Source: Oscillospiraceae bacterium
GTDB lineage: Bacteria; Bacillota; Clostridia; Oscillospirales; Oscillospiraceae
Direction: 5' to 3'
DNA length: 37,113 nucleotides
NCBI GenBank assembly: GCA_017439805.1
Contig: JAFSIK010000002.1
Location: 1 to 37,113 of the forward strand
The translations under genes and the position numbers were made by a program. The notes beneath the pieces were generated by a model. It did no database searches. It was not told the origin of the DNA and saw only the letters and a list, made by a program, of their open reading frames with translations. Below are positions 1 through 8,226 of the stretch, piece by piece (position 1 is the stretch's first letter; each line of letters starts with the position of its first letter).

Positions 1-108
1 ACATCAGAAATTACGGTTTCATTCTATCTGGACTATTTATCATTCCATCGGCCGGTCTTTATTTCCTTTGAGGAAAATTTTAGGGTTGAGATAAATGATG
101 CGGAATAG
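1..108 (+). CDS. Possible 3' end of an upstream gene (partial)
   Basis: The frame starting at base 1 is open for 35 codons and stops at TAG (106-108). The encoded tail alternates hydrophobic and polar residues and ends in an acidic stretch (EINDAE), as a real protein C-terminus might. I do not recognise a family. It is followed after about 170 bases by a hairpin terminator (278-315), which fits a gene ending here. The piece is too short to exclude chance. Confidence 0.3.
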   Translation, partial: TSEITVSFYLDYLSFHRPVFISFEENFRVEINDAE

Positions 109-277
109 CCGTACCCTCAGAATATGTTGCAGCTATACGGCACGTTTCTTTCGTATTTTGTTATTCGAAACGATGTATAATAATGTTGCCATCATAAATT
201 GCGGATCAGCCCAAAGAATTCCTTAAAAAAAGCACTGCTGTTATGTTTATCGGATATTCAAATCGGTCGGAAATGCC

Positions 278-318
278 AAAAACCGCCGGACATCTGACGA
301 TGCTCGGTGGTTTTTGTA
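278..318 (+). terminator. Intrinsic terminator-like hairpin upstream of the aro promoter
   Basis: Bases 278-288 (AAAAACCGCCG) pair with 305-315 (CGGTGGTTTTT), 11 bp with one G-T wobble and a 16-base loop. A-rich and T-rich flanks would let it work in both directions. It separates whatever lies upstream from the aromatic operon promoter. Between 109 and 277 I see no gene. Confidence 0.55.
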
Positions 319-345
319 TTTTTATTCGGTGAATGAAAATTATTA

Positions 346-374
346 TTGACAAACGGGTATCATAGGTTTAAACT
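346..374 (+). promoter_or_regulatory. Sigma-A-type promoter of the aromatic amino acid operon
   Basis: A perfect -35 box TTGACA (346-351) is followed by a 17-base spacer and a -10 box TAAACT (369-374, four of six consensus bases). Transcription would start near 381, just upstream of the leader-peptide ribosome binding site (GGAGG, 393-397). This gives a leader transcript of about 200 bases before the first enzyme gene, as expected for an attenuated operon. Confidence 0.7.
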
Positions 375-408
375 TTTAACATCAAAATTTTCGGAGGATT
401 GCCGAAGC

Positions 409-510
409 ATGATCGTCGTAGCTGCTATAGCTGCATACTTTGTTTTTTATTACTTTTACTTTAGCTTTGGCAAGGTAAAAGTGATTCGTGCTGGGCAGAT
501 TTCCGCATAA
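409..510 (+). CDS. Phe/Tyr-rich attenuation leader peptide
   Basis: A 33-codon reading frame starts at ATG 409 after GGAGG (393-397) and ends at TAA 508-510. Residues 10-20 read YFVFYYFYFSF: nine of eleven codons are Phe or Tyr (436-468). The two end products of the downstream operon, which carries both tyrA and pheA, are therefore the residues the leader samples. The peptide overlaps a set of alternative hairpins ending in a terminator (541-576). The known logic of trp/phe/his leaders predicts that scarcity of charged tRNA-Phe or tRNA-Tyr stalls the ribosome here and allows readthrough. The hydrophobic N-terminus could instead suggest a small membrane peptide, but position, codon content and RNA structure together favour a leader. 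Confidence 0.85.
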   Translation: MIVVAAIAAYFVFYYFYFSFGKVKVIRAGQISA

Positions 511-555
511 AGTGGATTTTGATTTATTTATGTAATCATTGCCGCACAGAATCAC
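449..555 (+). promoter_or_regulatory. Alternative leader hairpins: pause stem and antiterminator
   Basis: Two mutually exclusive pairings can be drawn. The pause stem pairs 449-459 (ATTACTTTTAC, inside the Tyr/Phe codons) with 475-485 (GTAAAAGTGAT): 11 bp with one wobble. The antiterminator pairs 481-491 (GTGATTCGTGC) with 544-555 (GCACAGAATCAC) with one bulged A, and can extend through 494-496 with 541-543. The antiterminator uses the 5' arm of the terminator and also the last bases of the pause stem, so only one state can form. A ribosome stalled on codons 10-20 opens the pause stem but leaves 481-496 free. Confidence 0.8.
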
Positions 556-576
556 TTCTGTGCGGTATATTTTTTT
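541..576 (+). terminator. Attenuator terminator ahead of the aro operon
   Basis: CCGCACAGAA (542-551) and TTCTGTGCGG (556-565) form a perfect 10-bp stem with a TCAC loop, followed by TATATTTTTTT (566-576). The first enzyme gene starts only 20 bases further on, so termination here would silence the whole operon. The 5' arm can instead pair upstream with 481-496, the antiterminator. Confidence 0.88.
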
Positions 577-595
577 AAGCGAAAGGACGATAAAA

Positions 596-1597
596 ATGAT
601 AGCGGTATTAAAACAGGGAACTTCCATCGAACAGCGCAACAGCCTTTGCGACTGGTTTAAGTCCATGGGTCTTGAGGTTCATATTTCCGAGGGCAAGTAT
701 CACACCGTTATCGGACTTATTGGCGATACCAGCAAGGTTGACATCGAACTTCTTGAGGGACTTTCCATTGTCGAAAGCGTAAAGCGTATCAGTGACCCCT
801 TCAAAAACGCCAACCGCAAGTTCCACACCAATGACTCCGTGGTCGACGTGTGCGGAAATAAGATAGGCGGCGGTAATTTCCAGATGATCGCCGGCCCCTG
901 TTCGGTAGAGTCTTACGAGCAGATAATAACCATCGCCCACAGGGTAAAGGCTGCCGGCGCAACCATGCTCCGCGGCGGCGCGTTCAAACCCCGCACCTCT
1001 CCCTATGACTTCCAGGGTCTCCACGATCAGGGTATTAAAATGCTGCTTGAAGCAAAGAAAGAAACCGGCCTGCCCATCGTTACCGAGATAATGAACGCCA
1101 ACGATCTGCCTCTTTTTGAGGAAGTGGACGTTATCCAGGTTGGTGCCAGAAATATGCAGAATTTTGACCTGCTCAAGGAACTGGGACACACTGATAAAGT
1201 TATCCTGCTCAAGCGCGGCCTTGCCAATAACCTTAAAGAGCTGCTTATGAGCGCCGAATATATAATGGCCGGCGGCAACGAGAACGTTATCCTCTGCGAG
1301 CGCGGTATCCGCACCTTTGAAACCTATACCCGCAACACTCTGGATCTGGCCGCCGTTGCAATGCTCCATCAGCTTACCCACCTGCCGGTTGTTGTTGACC
1401 CAAGCCACGCCACCGGCGTTGCCCAGCTGGTCGAGCCCATGGCTATGGCTGCTGCCGCAGCCGGCGCCGACGGCATTATGATAGAGGTTCACAATGACCC
1501 TGCCCATGCCCTGTGCGACGGACCCCAGTCACTTACTCCCGACCAGTTTGACCGTGTGGCCGCCCGGGTTATGAAAATCAGGGAGGCTATGAAATAA
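596..1597 (+). CDS. aroF: 3-deoxy-7-phosphoheptulonate (DAHP) synthase
   Basis: This 333-residue protein condenses phosphoenolpyruvate with erythrose-4-phosphate, the first step of the shikimate pathway. Residues 1-70 form a ferredoxin-like regulatory domain as in the Thermotoga-type (I-beta) enzymes, where it confers Tyr/Phe feedback. The TIM-barrel follows, with AGPCSVES (99-106, metal-ligand Cys), KPRTSPYDFQG, QVGARNMQNFDLL, an LKRG lysine and DPSHATG. I chose ATG 596 because GAAAGGA lies 8-14 bases upstream; a longer frame from 539 would run through the attenuator terminator stem. It is the first structural gene after the attenuator, and tyrA follows one base after its stop. Inhibition by Tyr/Phe is inferred from the domain. 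Confidence 0.95.
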   Translation: MIAVLKQGTSIEQRNSLCDWFKSMGLEVHISEGKYHTVIGLIGDTSKVDIELLEGLSIVESVKRISDPFKNANRKFHTNDSVVDVCGNKIGGGNFQMIAGPCSVESYEQIITIAHRVKAAGATMLRGGAFKPRTSPYDFQGLHDQGIKMLLEAKKETGLPIVTEIMNANDLPLFEEVDVIQVGARNMQNFDLLKELGHTDKVILLKRGLANNLKELLMSAEYIMAGGNENVILCERGIRTFETYTRNTLDLAAVAMLHQLTHLPVVVDPSHATGVAQLVEPMAMAAAAAGADGIMIEVHNDPAHALCDGPQSLTPDQFDRVAARVMKIREAMK

Positions 1598-1598
1598 A

Positions 1599-2450
1599 AT
1601 GATCATCGGCATTGCCGGCCTGGGCCTTATCGGAGGTTCACTGGCCAAGTCCTACAAACGCCACGAGGGATACACGATTTACGGCTTCGATGCGGACAGT
1701 TCCACTGTTGGCATAGCAAAGCTGTACGGCGCTATAGACGGAGAACTGGACGAAAAAACCGTCAGCCTTTGCGACTGCATATTTGTGTGCCTGTACCCCG
1801 AGGCGGCAATGGAGTATATCCGCAAAATCGCCCCGGCGGTACGGAAAAACGCTGTTGTTATAGATTGCTGCGGCACTAAGCGCCAGGTCTGTGAAGTGGG
1901 TTTTGAAACGGCGAAAGAGCACGGATTTCTTTTCGTGGGCGGTCACCCCATGGCGGGCACCCATAACTCCGGTTTCGTAAGCAGTACCGCAGAACTTTTC
2001 GACGGTGCCTGTATGATAATCGTGCCGCCCGCATTTGACGATATTTATATGCTTGACCGCATTAAGCATATTCTGACTCCTGCGGGTTTTGCCCACGTAT
2101 CCGTCACCACCGCCGAAAGCCACGATGAGGTAATCGCCTTTACTTCCCAGATGGCACACGTGGTTTCCAACGGATACATCAAAAGTCCCACGGCCCGGGA
2201 ACACAAGGGTTTTTCCGCCGGAAGCTACAAGGATCTTACCCGCGTGGCATGGCTGAATCCCGTTATGTGGGCACAGCTTTTCATCGAAAACAAGGACAAC
2301 CTTACCAAAGAACTGGATATGTTCATAAATGCTATGACCCAGTACCGTCAGGCCATAGCCGACGAGGATTTTGACCGCCTGCGCGACCTTCTGGAGGAGG
2401 GCAGACGGCTGAAGGAAGAGGTGGACGGAAATGACCACGGTAACCGTTGA
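1599..2450 (+). CDS. tyrA: Prephenate dehydrogenase
   Basis: This 283-residue protein oxidatively decarboxylates prephenate to 4-hydroxyphenylpyruvate on the tyrosine branch. The N-terminal Rossmann motif GLGLIGGSLAKS lies at about residues 7-18. The catalytic-region signature GGHPMAGTHNSGF is near residue 115, and the helical dimer domain contains HDEVIAFTSQMAHVVSN. There is no C-terminal ACT domain, so control probably comes from the attenuator and from DAHP synthase. Its ATG is one base after the aroF stop and its end overlaps aroB by 20 bases, which implies coupled translation. Confidence 0.93.
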   Translation: MIIGIAGLGLIGGSLAKSYKRHEGYTIYGFDADSSTVGIAKLYGAIDGELDEKTVSLCDCIFVCLYPEAAMEYIRKIAPAVRKNAVVIDCCGTKRQVCEVGFETAKEHGFLFVGGHPMAGTHNSGFVSSTAELFDGACMIIVPPAFDDIYMLDRIKHILTPAGFAHVSVTTAESHDEVIAFTSQMAHVVSNGYIKSPTAREHKGFSAGSYKDLTRVAWLNPVMWAQLFIENKDNLTKELDMFINAMTQYRQAIADEDFDRLRDLLEEGRRLKEEVDGNDHGNR

Positions 2451-3477
2451 GGCCAGTAAAAAATATAATGTGCTCATTGGCGCGGGCCTGCTTGAAAAAG
2501 CGGGGGAACTTGCCGCCAAGGTTATAACGCCCTGCACCGCGGCGGTTGTCACCGATGACACCGTTGATGCGCTTTATTTTGAAACCCTGCGAAAAAGCCT
2601 TGAAAAAACCGGCTATACGGTGGTTAAATTCACAATACCTCACGGAGAGATGTCCAAAAATACGGAAAACTATGTCGCAATTTTGAATTTTCTGGCTGAA
2701 AGCCATCTGACCCGTTCCGATGTGATATTCGCTCTTGGCGGGGGAGTTGTAGGGGATCTGGCAGGCTTTGCCTCCGCCAGCTTCCTGCGCGGTGTACGCC
2801 TTGTGCAGATACCAACGACTCTGCTTTCCGCGGTGGACTCCTCCGTGGGAGGAAAAACCGCAATAAACCTTGACAGCGGGAAAAATCTGGCGGGAGCATT
2901 CTACCAGCCTGACCTTGTTGTCTGCGATACAAACTGCCTTGAAACTCTGCCGAAAGAGCAGATTTCAAACGGTATGGCGGAGGTAATAAAATACGGCTTT
3001 ATCCGGGACGGAGAGTTTCTTGATATTCTTCAGCAGGGAAGTCCGGACTGGGAAAATGTCATCGCACGCTGCGTGTCCATCAAGCGGGATATTGTAAACG
3101 CCGATGAATTTGACACCGGCGAAAGACAGCTTCTTAATTTCGGACATACTTTGGCCCACGCTGTTGAAAAATGCAGCAACTACGAAATTTACCACGGCGC
3201 CGCCGTTGCGGTGGGCATGGTGATGATAAGCCGGGCCTGTGCAAAAAAAGGCATCTGCGGCGAGGAAATTTTAAACCGTGTAATCGAACTTAACAAACTT
3301 TACGGACTGCCCGCAGCCGCCGAATTTACGGCGGAGGAGCTTTTCAATGCGGTGCTGTCCGACAAAAAACGCTCCGGCGGCAAAATTAATCTGGTAGTGC
3401 CGGAAAAAATGGGAAAATGCGTCCTTATGAGCCTTGACATGGCTTCGGCAAAAGAACTTCTCGCCCTGGGCGTATAA
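2431..3477 (+). CDS. aroB: 3-dehydroquinate synthase
   Basis: This 348-residue enzyme converts DAHP to 3-dehydroquinate using NAD and a divalent metal. The glycine-rich NAD segment GGGVVGDLAGF starts near residue 103, followed by the phosphate-binding SSVGGKTAIN. Metal ligands are expected at Glu184 (MAEVIKYG), in the NFGHTLAHA segment (His239/His243), and at His255 (YHGAAVAVGM). Length matches the family. The start lies inside the end of tyrA, with a GGAAGAGG-like ribosome binding site at about 2412-2421. aroA follows 11 bases after the stop. Confidence 0.95.
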   Translation: MTTVTVEASKKYNVLIGAGLLEKAGELAAKVITPCTAAVVTDDTVDALYFETLRKSLEKTGYTVVKFTIPHGEMSKNTENYVAILNFLAESHLTRSDVIFALGGGVVGDLAGFASASFLRGVRLVQIPTTLLSAVDSSVGGKTAINLDSGKNLAGAFYQPDLVVCDTNCLETLPKEQISNGMAEVIKYGFIRDGEFLDILQQGSPDWENVIARCVSIKRDIVNADEFDTGERQLLNFGHTLAHAVEKCSNYEIYHGAAVAVGMVMISRACAKKGICGEEILNRVIELNKLYGLPAAAEFTAEELFNAVLSDKKRSGGKINLVVPEKMGKCVLMSLDMASAKELLALGV

Positions 3478-3488
3478 CAGGAGGAAAA

Positions 3489-4760
3489 ATGCAGGTCAGG
3501 ATAAATCCCCGCCCCATCGGCGGAACTTTACGGGCAATACCGTCCAAATCCCACGCCCACAGGCTGCTTATATGCGCGGCTCTGGCAGGGGAGCAGACGG
3601 AGCTTCTGTGCGCCGCCGACAGCCGGGATATCAGCGCCACACGAAATTGCCTTACGGCTCTTGGTGCGGATATACAGCCTATGGAGGGCGGCTGGAAAGT
3701 GTACCCCATCCTTATGCCGGGTGAGGGAGATATAAATTGCGGCGAAAGCGGCTCTACTTTCCGTTTTCTTTTCCCCGTGACCTGCGCTCTGTCTCAAAGC
3801 CGCACTTTTTCTCTTGAAGGCAGACTTTCCCGGCGTCCCATGGACGCTCTGTACGATTGTCTGGAGGAGCACGGCGTTATCGTAACCGGCGCAGGCACGG
3901 AAAAAGTGTCCTGCTCCGGCAGTATGAGACCGGGCAGATTTACCATTCCCGGCGACATTTCCTCTCAGTTTATAAGCGGACTAATTTTTGCTCTGCCACT
4001 GCTTTACGGCGACAGCGAAATCATTATAGAGGGCAAAACCGAGTCCCGCAGCTATATAGACCTTACCCTTGCCTGTGTGCGTCAATTCGGCATCACCGTT
4101 GAGGAAACACCTACAGGTTTTGTTATACCCGGAAATCAGCGCTACATAAGCCCCGGCAGAATTGAAGTGGAAGGGGACTGGTCAAACGGCGCGTTTATCC
4201 TTTGCGGCGGAGCGATTTCCGGCGGGGTTCTGACCCTCACCGGAATGAACAACAATTCCATTCAGGGAGACAGAGAGATATGCTCTATTTTGAGGGATTT
4301 TGGCGCCCGGGTGGAAATATCCGGCGACAAAGTGACGCTGTGCCGCGAAAATCATCTCAGGGCAGTGACAGTTGACGTGGGGAATATTCCCGACCTTGTA
4401 CCCGCAGTTGCGGCGGTGGCATCCGTTGCACAGGGGGAGACAGTAATAAAAAACGCCGGCAGGCTCCGTCTGAAAGAGAGCGACCGCCTTGCCGCCGTAA
4501 GCGAAACGCTGAACGCTCTTGGCGCGGATGTGCGCGTTGAGGGCGACGAGATGAAGATAATCGGCAGACCCACCTTAAAGGGCGGCACTGTCGATTCCTG
4601 GAACGACCACCGCATCGTAATGATGGCGGCCCTGTGCGCTCCGGCCTGTGAAGAACCGGTGACTGTTACAGGCGCACAGGCGGTCAATAAATCCTATCCC
4701 GGATTTTTCAACGACATGGAAAAACTGGGCGGCCAAACAGAAAGGTGGGAAGATAAATGA
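3489..4760 (+). CDS. aroA: 3-phosphoshikimate 1-carboxyvinyltransferase (EPSP synthase)
   Basis: This 423-residue enzyme transfers the enolpyruvyl group of PEP to shikimate-3-phosphate. Family motifs appear in order: SKSHAHRLL (N-terminal Lys/Ser/Arg substrate loop), GESGSTFRFLFP, SSQFISGLIFALPLL, GDWSNGAFIL, DLVPAVAAVAS, RLRLKESDRLAA, SWNDHRIVM and NKSYPGFFNDM. A GGAGG ribosome binding site lies six bases before ATG 3489. Its stop overlaps the aroC start as ATGA (4757-4760). Confidence 0.95.
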   Translation: MQVRINPRPIGGTLRAIPSKSHAHRLLICAALAGEQTELLCAADSRDISATRNCLTALGADIQPMEGGWKVYPILMPGEGDINCGESGSTFRFLFPVTCALSQSRTFSLEGRLSRRPMDALYDCLEEHGVIVTGAGTEKVSCSGSMRPGRFTIPGDISSQFISGLIFALPLLYGDSEIIIEGKTESRSYIDLTLACVRQFGITVEETPTGFVIPGNQRYISPGRIEVEGDWSNGAFILCGGAISGGVLTLTGMNNNSIQGDREICSILRDFGARVEISGDKVTLCRENHLRAVTVDVGNIPDLVPAVAAVASVAQGETVIKNAGRLRLKESDRLAAVSETLNALGADVRVEGDEMKIIGRPTLKGGTVDSWNDHRIVMMAALCAPACEEPVTVTGAQAVNKSYPGFFNDMEKLGGQTERWEDK

Positions 4761-5848
4761 GCTCCTGCTACGGCAAAAATGTGAAAATATCCATATTCGG
4801 CCAATCCCACTCCGAAGCCATCGGCGTGGTAATTGACGGCCTGCCCTGGGGATTTCAGCCCGATATGCAGGCGCTTTCCGACTTTATGACCCGCCGCGCT
4901 CCGGGACAAAACGAGCTTGGCACCGCCCGCAAAGAGGCTGACAGGGTGGAGATACTTTCCGGTCTTGTAAACGGAAAAACCTGCGGTGCGCCTCTTGCGG
5001 CTGCTATTAAAAACACCAATGCACACAGCGCCGATTACGAAAATATTATGGACATTCCCCGCCCGGGCCACGCGGATTTTACCGCACATATGAAATTCGG
5101 CGGCTGTCAGGACGTTTCCGGCGGAGGGCATTTTTCCGGCAGACTTACGGCTCCGCTGTGCATAGCCGGCGCAATATGCAAACAGATTCTTGAAAGAGAG
5201 GGAATTTGCATCGGCGCCCACATAGACAGCGTTGCCGGCATATCCGACGATAAATTCAACCCGATGATCGTAAGCGCCGCGGATTTTGAAAGGGTGCTTG
5301 CAAACGGGTTTCCCGTTTTAAACGCCGAAGCTGGCGAAAAAATGCGCGCCGCCATTCTTGCTGCAAAAGCCGAGGGCGACAGCGTTGGCGGCACTGTGGA
5401 ATGTGCCGTTACCGGCCTGCCCGCGGGTTTGGGCGACCCGATGTTCGACGGTATGGAAAACCGCATCGCGCAGATCGTTTTCGGAATTCCTGCAATTAAG
5501 GGGATAGAGTTCGGGAACGGATTTGAAGCCGCGGCTCTCCGGGGCAGCGAAAATAACGATCCCTACCGCATGGCAAACGGAAAAATTGTAACCGAAGGCA
5601 ACAACCACGGCGGCATTTTGGGCGGGATAACTTCCGGAATGCCTCTGCTTTTCCGGGTGGCGGTAAAACCCACACCCTCTATTTTCAAAGAGCAAAACAG
5701 TGTTTCCATGTCCAAAAACGAAAACGCTGTTTTAACCGTAAAGGGGCGGCACGACCCATGTATCGTGCAGAGAGTTGTGCCCTGTGTTGAGGCGGCGGCG
5801 GCAATTGCCGTTCTGGACGCCTGGCTTGATTACAAGATGTACCGCTGA
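4757..5848 (+). CDS. aroC: Chorismate synthase
   Basis: This 363-residue enzyme makes chorismate from EPSP by phosphate elimination with reduced FMN. Signatures include GQSHSEAIGVVIDGLP at the N-terminus, RRAPGQNELGTARKE, RPGHADFTAHMKFGG, GGGHFSGRLTAPLCIAGA and NNHGGILGGITSGMP near the C-terminus. The central GGG-HFSGRLTA block replaces the enterobacterial GGGRSSARET form; I believe this variant occurs in Clostridia. It begins inside the aroA stop codon (ATGA) and pheA follows 12 bases after it, with a GAAAGGAGAAA ribosome binding site. Confidence 0.95.
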   Translation: MSSCYGKNVKISIFGQSHSEAIGVVIDGLPWGFQPDMQALSDFMTRRAPGQNELGTARKEADRVEILSGLVNGKTCGAPLAAAIKNTNAHSADYENIMDIPRPGHADFTAHMKFGGCQDVSGGGHFSGRLTAPLCIAGAICKQILEREGICIGAHIDSVAGISDDKFNPMIVSAADFERVLANGFPVLNAEAGEKMRAAILAAKAEGDSVGGTVECAVTGLPAGLGDPMFDGMENRIAQIVFGIPAIKGIEFGNGFEAAALRGSENNDPYRMANGKIVTEGNNHGGILGGITSGMPLLFRVAVKPTPSIFKEQNSVSMSKNENAVLTVKGRHDPCIVQRVVPCVEAAAAIAVLDAWLDYKMYR

Positions 5849-5860
5849 AAGGAGAAACCA

Positions 5861-7003
5861 ATGGATCTTAACGATTATCGCAAGGAAATAGATTCTATAG
5901 ATAAGGAACTGGTGGAGCTTTTTGCCAGAAGAATGAATATTGCCGCCGACATCGCCGGCTACAAAAGAGAAAACAACATCCCCGTTCTGGATCCCCAGCG
6001 TGAAAGGGAAAAACTTCATCAGGTAGGCGAAATGGCAGGGGAGAAGACCGGCCGCTATGCCGAACTGCTTTATTCCCACATTTTTGAACTCAGCCGCACC
6101 TACCAGAGGGAGCTTTTAAACCCTGACAATCATATCAAGCACACTATTCTTGACGCCGTTGAAAACACTGACAAGATGTTCCCCACCCACGCGCTGGTGG
6201 CCTGCCAGGGTGTTGAGGGAGCATACTCTCAGCTGGCCTGCGACAAGCTGTTCAAATCCCCCAATATTATGTATTTCAGTACCTTTGAGGGGGTTTTCTC
6301 CGCCATTGACAAGGGGCTGTGCCGCTACGGCGTGCTGCCTCTTGAAAACAGCACCGCCGGCTCCGTAAACAAAATTTACGACCTTATGATGAAATACGAT
6401 TTCAGCATTGTTCGTTCCACCCGCATAAAGGTAGACCACAGCCTGCTGGTGAATAAGGGAGTAAAGCTTGAGGATATAAAGGAGATTTTCTCCCACGAAC
6501 AGGCAATTTCCCAGTGTGAAAGCTTCCTTAAAACCCTGCGGAATGTCAAGATAACTCCCTGCGCCAATACCGCCGCCGCGGCCAAAATGGTATTTGAATC
6601 CGGCAGAAAGGACGCCGCCGCCCTGTCCTCCCGCTCCTGCGCGGAGCTGTATGACCTGCAGTGTCTGCAGGAGGCCGTACAGGACCAGGGAAACAACCAC
6701 ACCCGCTTCATCTGCATCTCCAAAAAGTGCGAGATTTACCCCGGCGCGGACAAGACCAGTATAATGATGGTTCTGCCTCACCGTCCCGGCGCTCTTAATA
6801 ACGTTCTTTCCCGTTTTTACTCTCTTGGAGTAAACCTTAATAAGCTGGAGTCCAGACCCCTTCCCAACAGCGATTTTGAGTTTATGTTCTATTTCGACCT
6901 GGAAACCTCAGTATATTCCGAAGAATTTACCCAGATTTTCAATGATCTTGACGACATATGCTCCCAGTTCAAATATCTGGGCAGCTATACCGAGGTGGTC
7001 TGA
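5861..7003 (+). CDS. pheA: Bifunctional chorismate mutase / prephenate dehydratase (P-protein)
   Basis: This 380-residue protein covers two steps of phenylalanine synthesis. Residues 1-85 are an AroQ-type all-helical chorismate mutase (IDSIDKELVELFARRM). Residues of about 111-290 are the prephenate dehydratase domain, with GVEGAYSQLA and the HTRFICIS segment carrying the Thr-Arg-Phe motif. Residues of about 298-375 form an ACT regulatory domain containing the Phe-binding-type LESRP motif. By family analogy it should be inhibited by phenylalanine. The stop overlaps the next start as TGATG (7001-7005). Confidence 0.95.
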   Translation: MDLNDYRKEIDSIDKELVELFARRMNIAADIAGYKRENNIPVLDPQREREKLHQVGEMAGEKTGRYAELLYSHIFELSRTYQRELLNPDNHIKHTILDAVENTDKMFPTHALVACQGVEGAYSQLACDKLFKSPNIMYFSTFEGVFSAIDKGLCRYGVLPLENSTAGSVNKIYDLMMKYDFSIVRSTRIKVDHSLLVNKGVKLEDIKEIFSHEQAISQCESFLKTLRNVKITPCANTAAAAKMVFESGRKDAAALSSRSCAELYDLQCLQEAVQDQGNNHTRFICISKKCEIYPGADKTSIMMVLPHRPGALNNVLSRFYSLGVNLNKLESRPLPNSDFEFMFYFDLETSVYSEEFTQIFNDLDDICSQFKYLGSYTEVV

Positions 7004-8226
7004 TGAAACGCTGCGGCCTGTTAGGCGAAAAACTGGGCCACAGCTTCTCGCCCCGTATACACCACCGCCTGTCCGATTATGAATACGAGCTGTATGAGGT
7101 AGCACCGGAGGCGCTGGATGAGTTTATGAAAACCACCGGTCTGGACGGCTTCAACGTTACTATTCCTTATAAAAAGGCAGTAATTGAATACTGCGCGGAG
7201 CTTTCACCCCGGGCGAAAAAGCTGGGCAGCGTCAACACCGTTGTGCGCCGGTCAGACGGCAGCTTTTTGGGTGATAACACCGACTATTGCGGTTTTGAAT
7301 ACCTGCTGAAAAAGAGCGGTGTTGACCTTAATGGCAAAAAAACTCTCGTACTTGGAAACGGAGGCGCGGCTCTTACCGTGCGGGCGGTGCTTTCAGACCT
7401 TGGCGCGGCCCCGGTGGTGACGGTTTCCCGCAGCGGTCGGGACAATTACGAAAATATCTCCCGTCACTATGACGCGCAGGTCATCGTAAACACCACCCCT
7501 CTGGGTATGTATCCCCATAACGGAGCGACAGCCATAGACCTTGCGCCCTTTAAAAGCTGTGTTTTCGTGGCTGACCTTATATATAACCCCGACAAAACAG
7601 CCCTTTTGCTTCAGGCACAAAAGCTTTGGATTCCCTTTGCCAACGGCCTGTCCATGCTTGTTTCTCAGGCAAAGGCCGCGGGGGAGATATTCACCGGCGA
7701 AAGCTTTCCTGACGAGGCGGTGGACGCAATTACGGAGGAAATCTCCCGCGCCACCCGCAATGTAGTGCTTATCGGTATGCCCGGCAGCGGCAAAACCACC
7801 GTGGGAAAGCATCTTTCCGCACTTACCGGACGCCCTCTTGTTGACACCGACGATGAAATTGTCAAGCGCGCCGGAATGTCCATACCGAAAATTTTCGCCC
7901 AAAAAGGGGAGGAGGCCTTCAGACTTCTGGAAACGGAGGTCATGGCCGATTTTTCAAAAGAGAGCGGACTTATAATCGCCACTGGAGGCGGTGTGGTCAC
8001 AAGAGAGCGCAATCGGGACCTTATCGCCCAGAACAGCGTCTGCGTTTTCATTGACCGTAATATTGACGAACTACCCACTGCCGGCAGACCCGTTTCGCAG
8101 AGCAGAGATCTGACCGAACTGTATAACGAGCGTCTGCCCAACTATATCGCATGGAGCGATTTACAGATCAAAAATACCGACTCCCGTGCAGCAGCGCGGA
8201 AAATAAAGGAAGTGCTTGCTTTATGA
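7003..8226 (+). CDS. aroE-aroK: Fused shikimate dehydrogenase - shikimate kinase
   Basis: This 407-residue fusion carries two steps. Residues 1 to about 248 are AroE: GHSFSPRIH substrate loop, NVTIPYKK with catalytic Lys57, GDNTDY with Asp94, the NADPH loop GNGGAA, and NTTPLGMYP. Residues of about 252-407 are shikimate kinase: Walker A GMPGSGKTT at 258-266, DTDDEIVKRAGMSI shikimate-binding Asp region, TGGGVV, and a lid with ELPTAGRPVS. The linker is only a few residues. I chose ATG 7003, which overlaps the pheA stop; an upstream in-frame start would lie inside pheA. The ATGA at 8223-8226 couples it to aroQ. Such fusions are not the usual arrangement in model organisms. Confidence 0.93.
   Translation: MKRCGLLGEKLGHSFSPRIHHRLSDYEYELYEVAPEALDEFMKTTGLDGFNVTIPYKKAVIEYCAELSPRAKKLGSVNTVVRRSDGSFLGDNTDYCGFEYLLKKSGVDLNGKKTLVLGNGGAALTVRAVLSDLGAAPVVTVSRSGRDNYENISRHYDAQVIVNTTPLGMYPHNGATAIDLAPFKSCVFVADLIYNPDKTALLLQAQKLWIPFANGLSMLVSQAKAAGEIFTGESFPDEAVDAITEEISRATRNVVLIGMPGSGKTTVGKHLSALTGRPLVDTDDEIVKRAGMSIPKIFAQKGEEAFRLLETEVMADFSKESGLIIATGGGVVTRERNRDLIAQNSVCVFIDRNIDELPTAGRPVSQSRDLTELYNERLPNYIAWSDLQIKNTDSRAAARKIKEVLAL

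Noticed and set aside
376..595. T-box or other riboswitch in the aro leader
   Set aside because: I see no T-box sequence (TGGNACCGCG-like) and no specifier-loop architecture. The leader peptide and three alternative stems explain the region.
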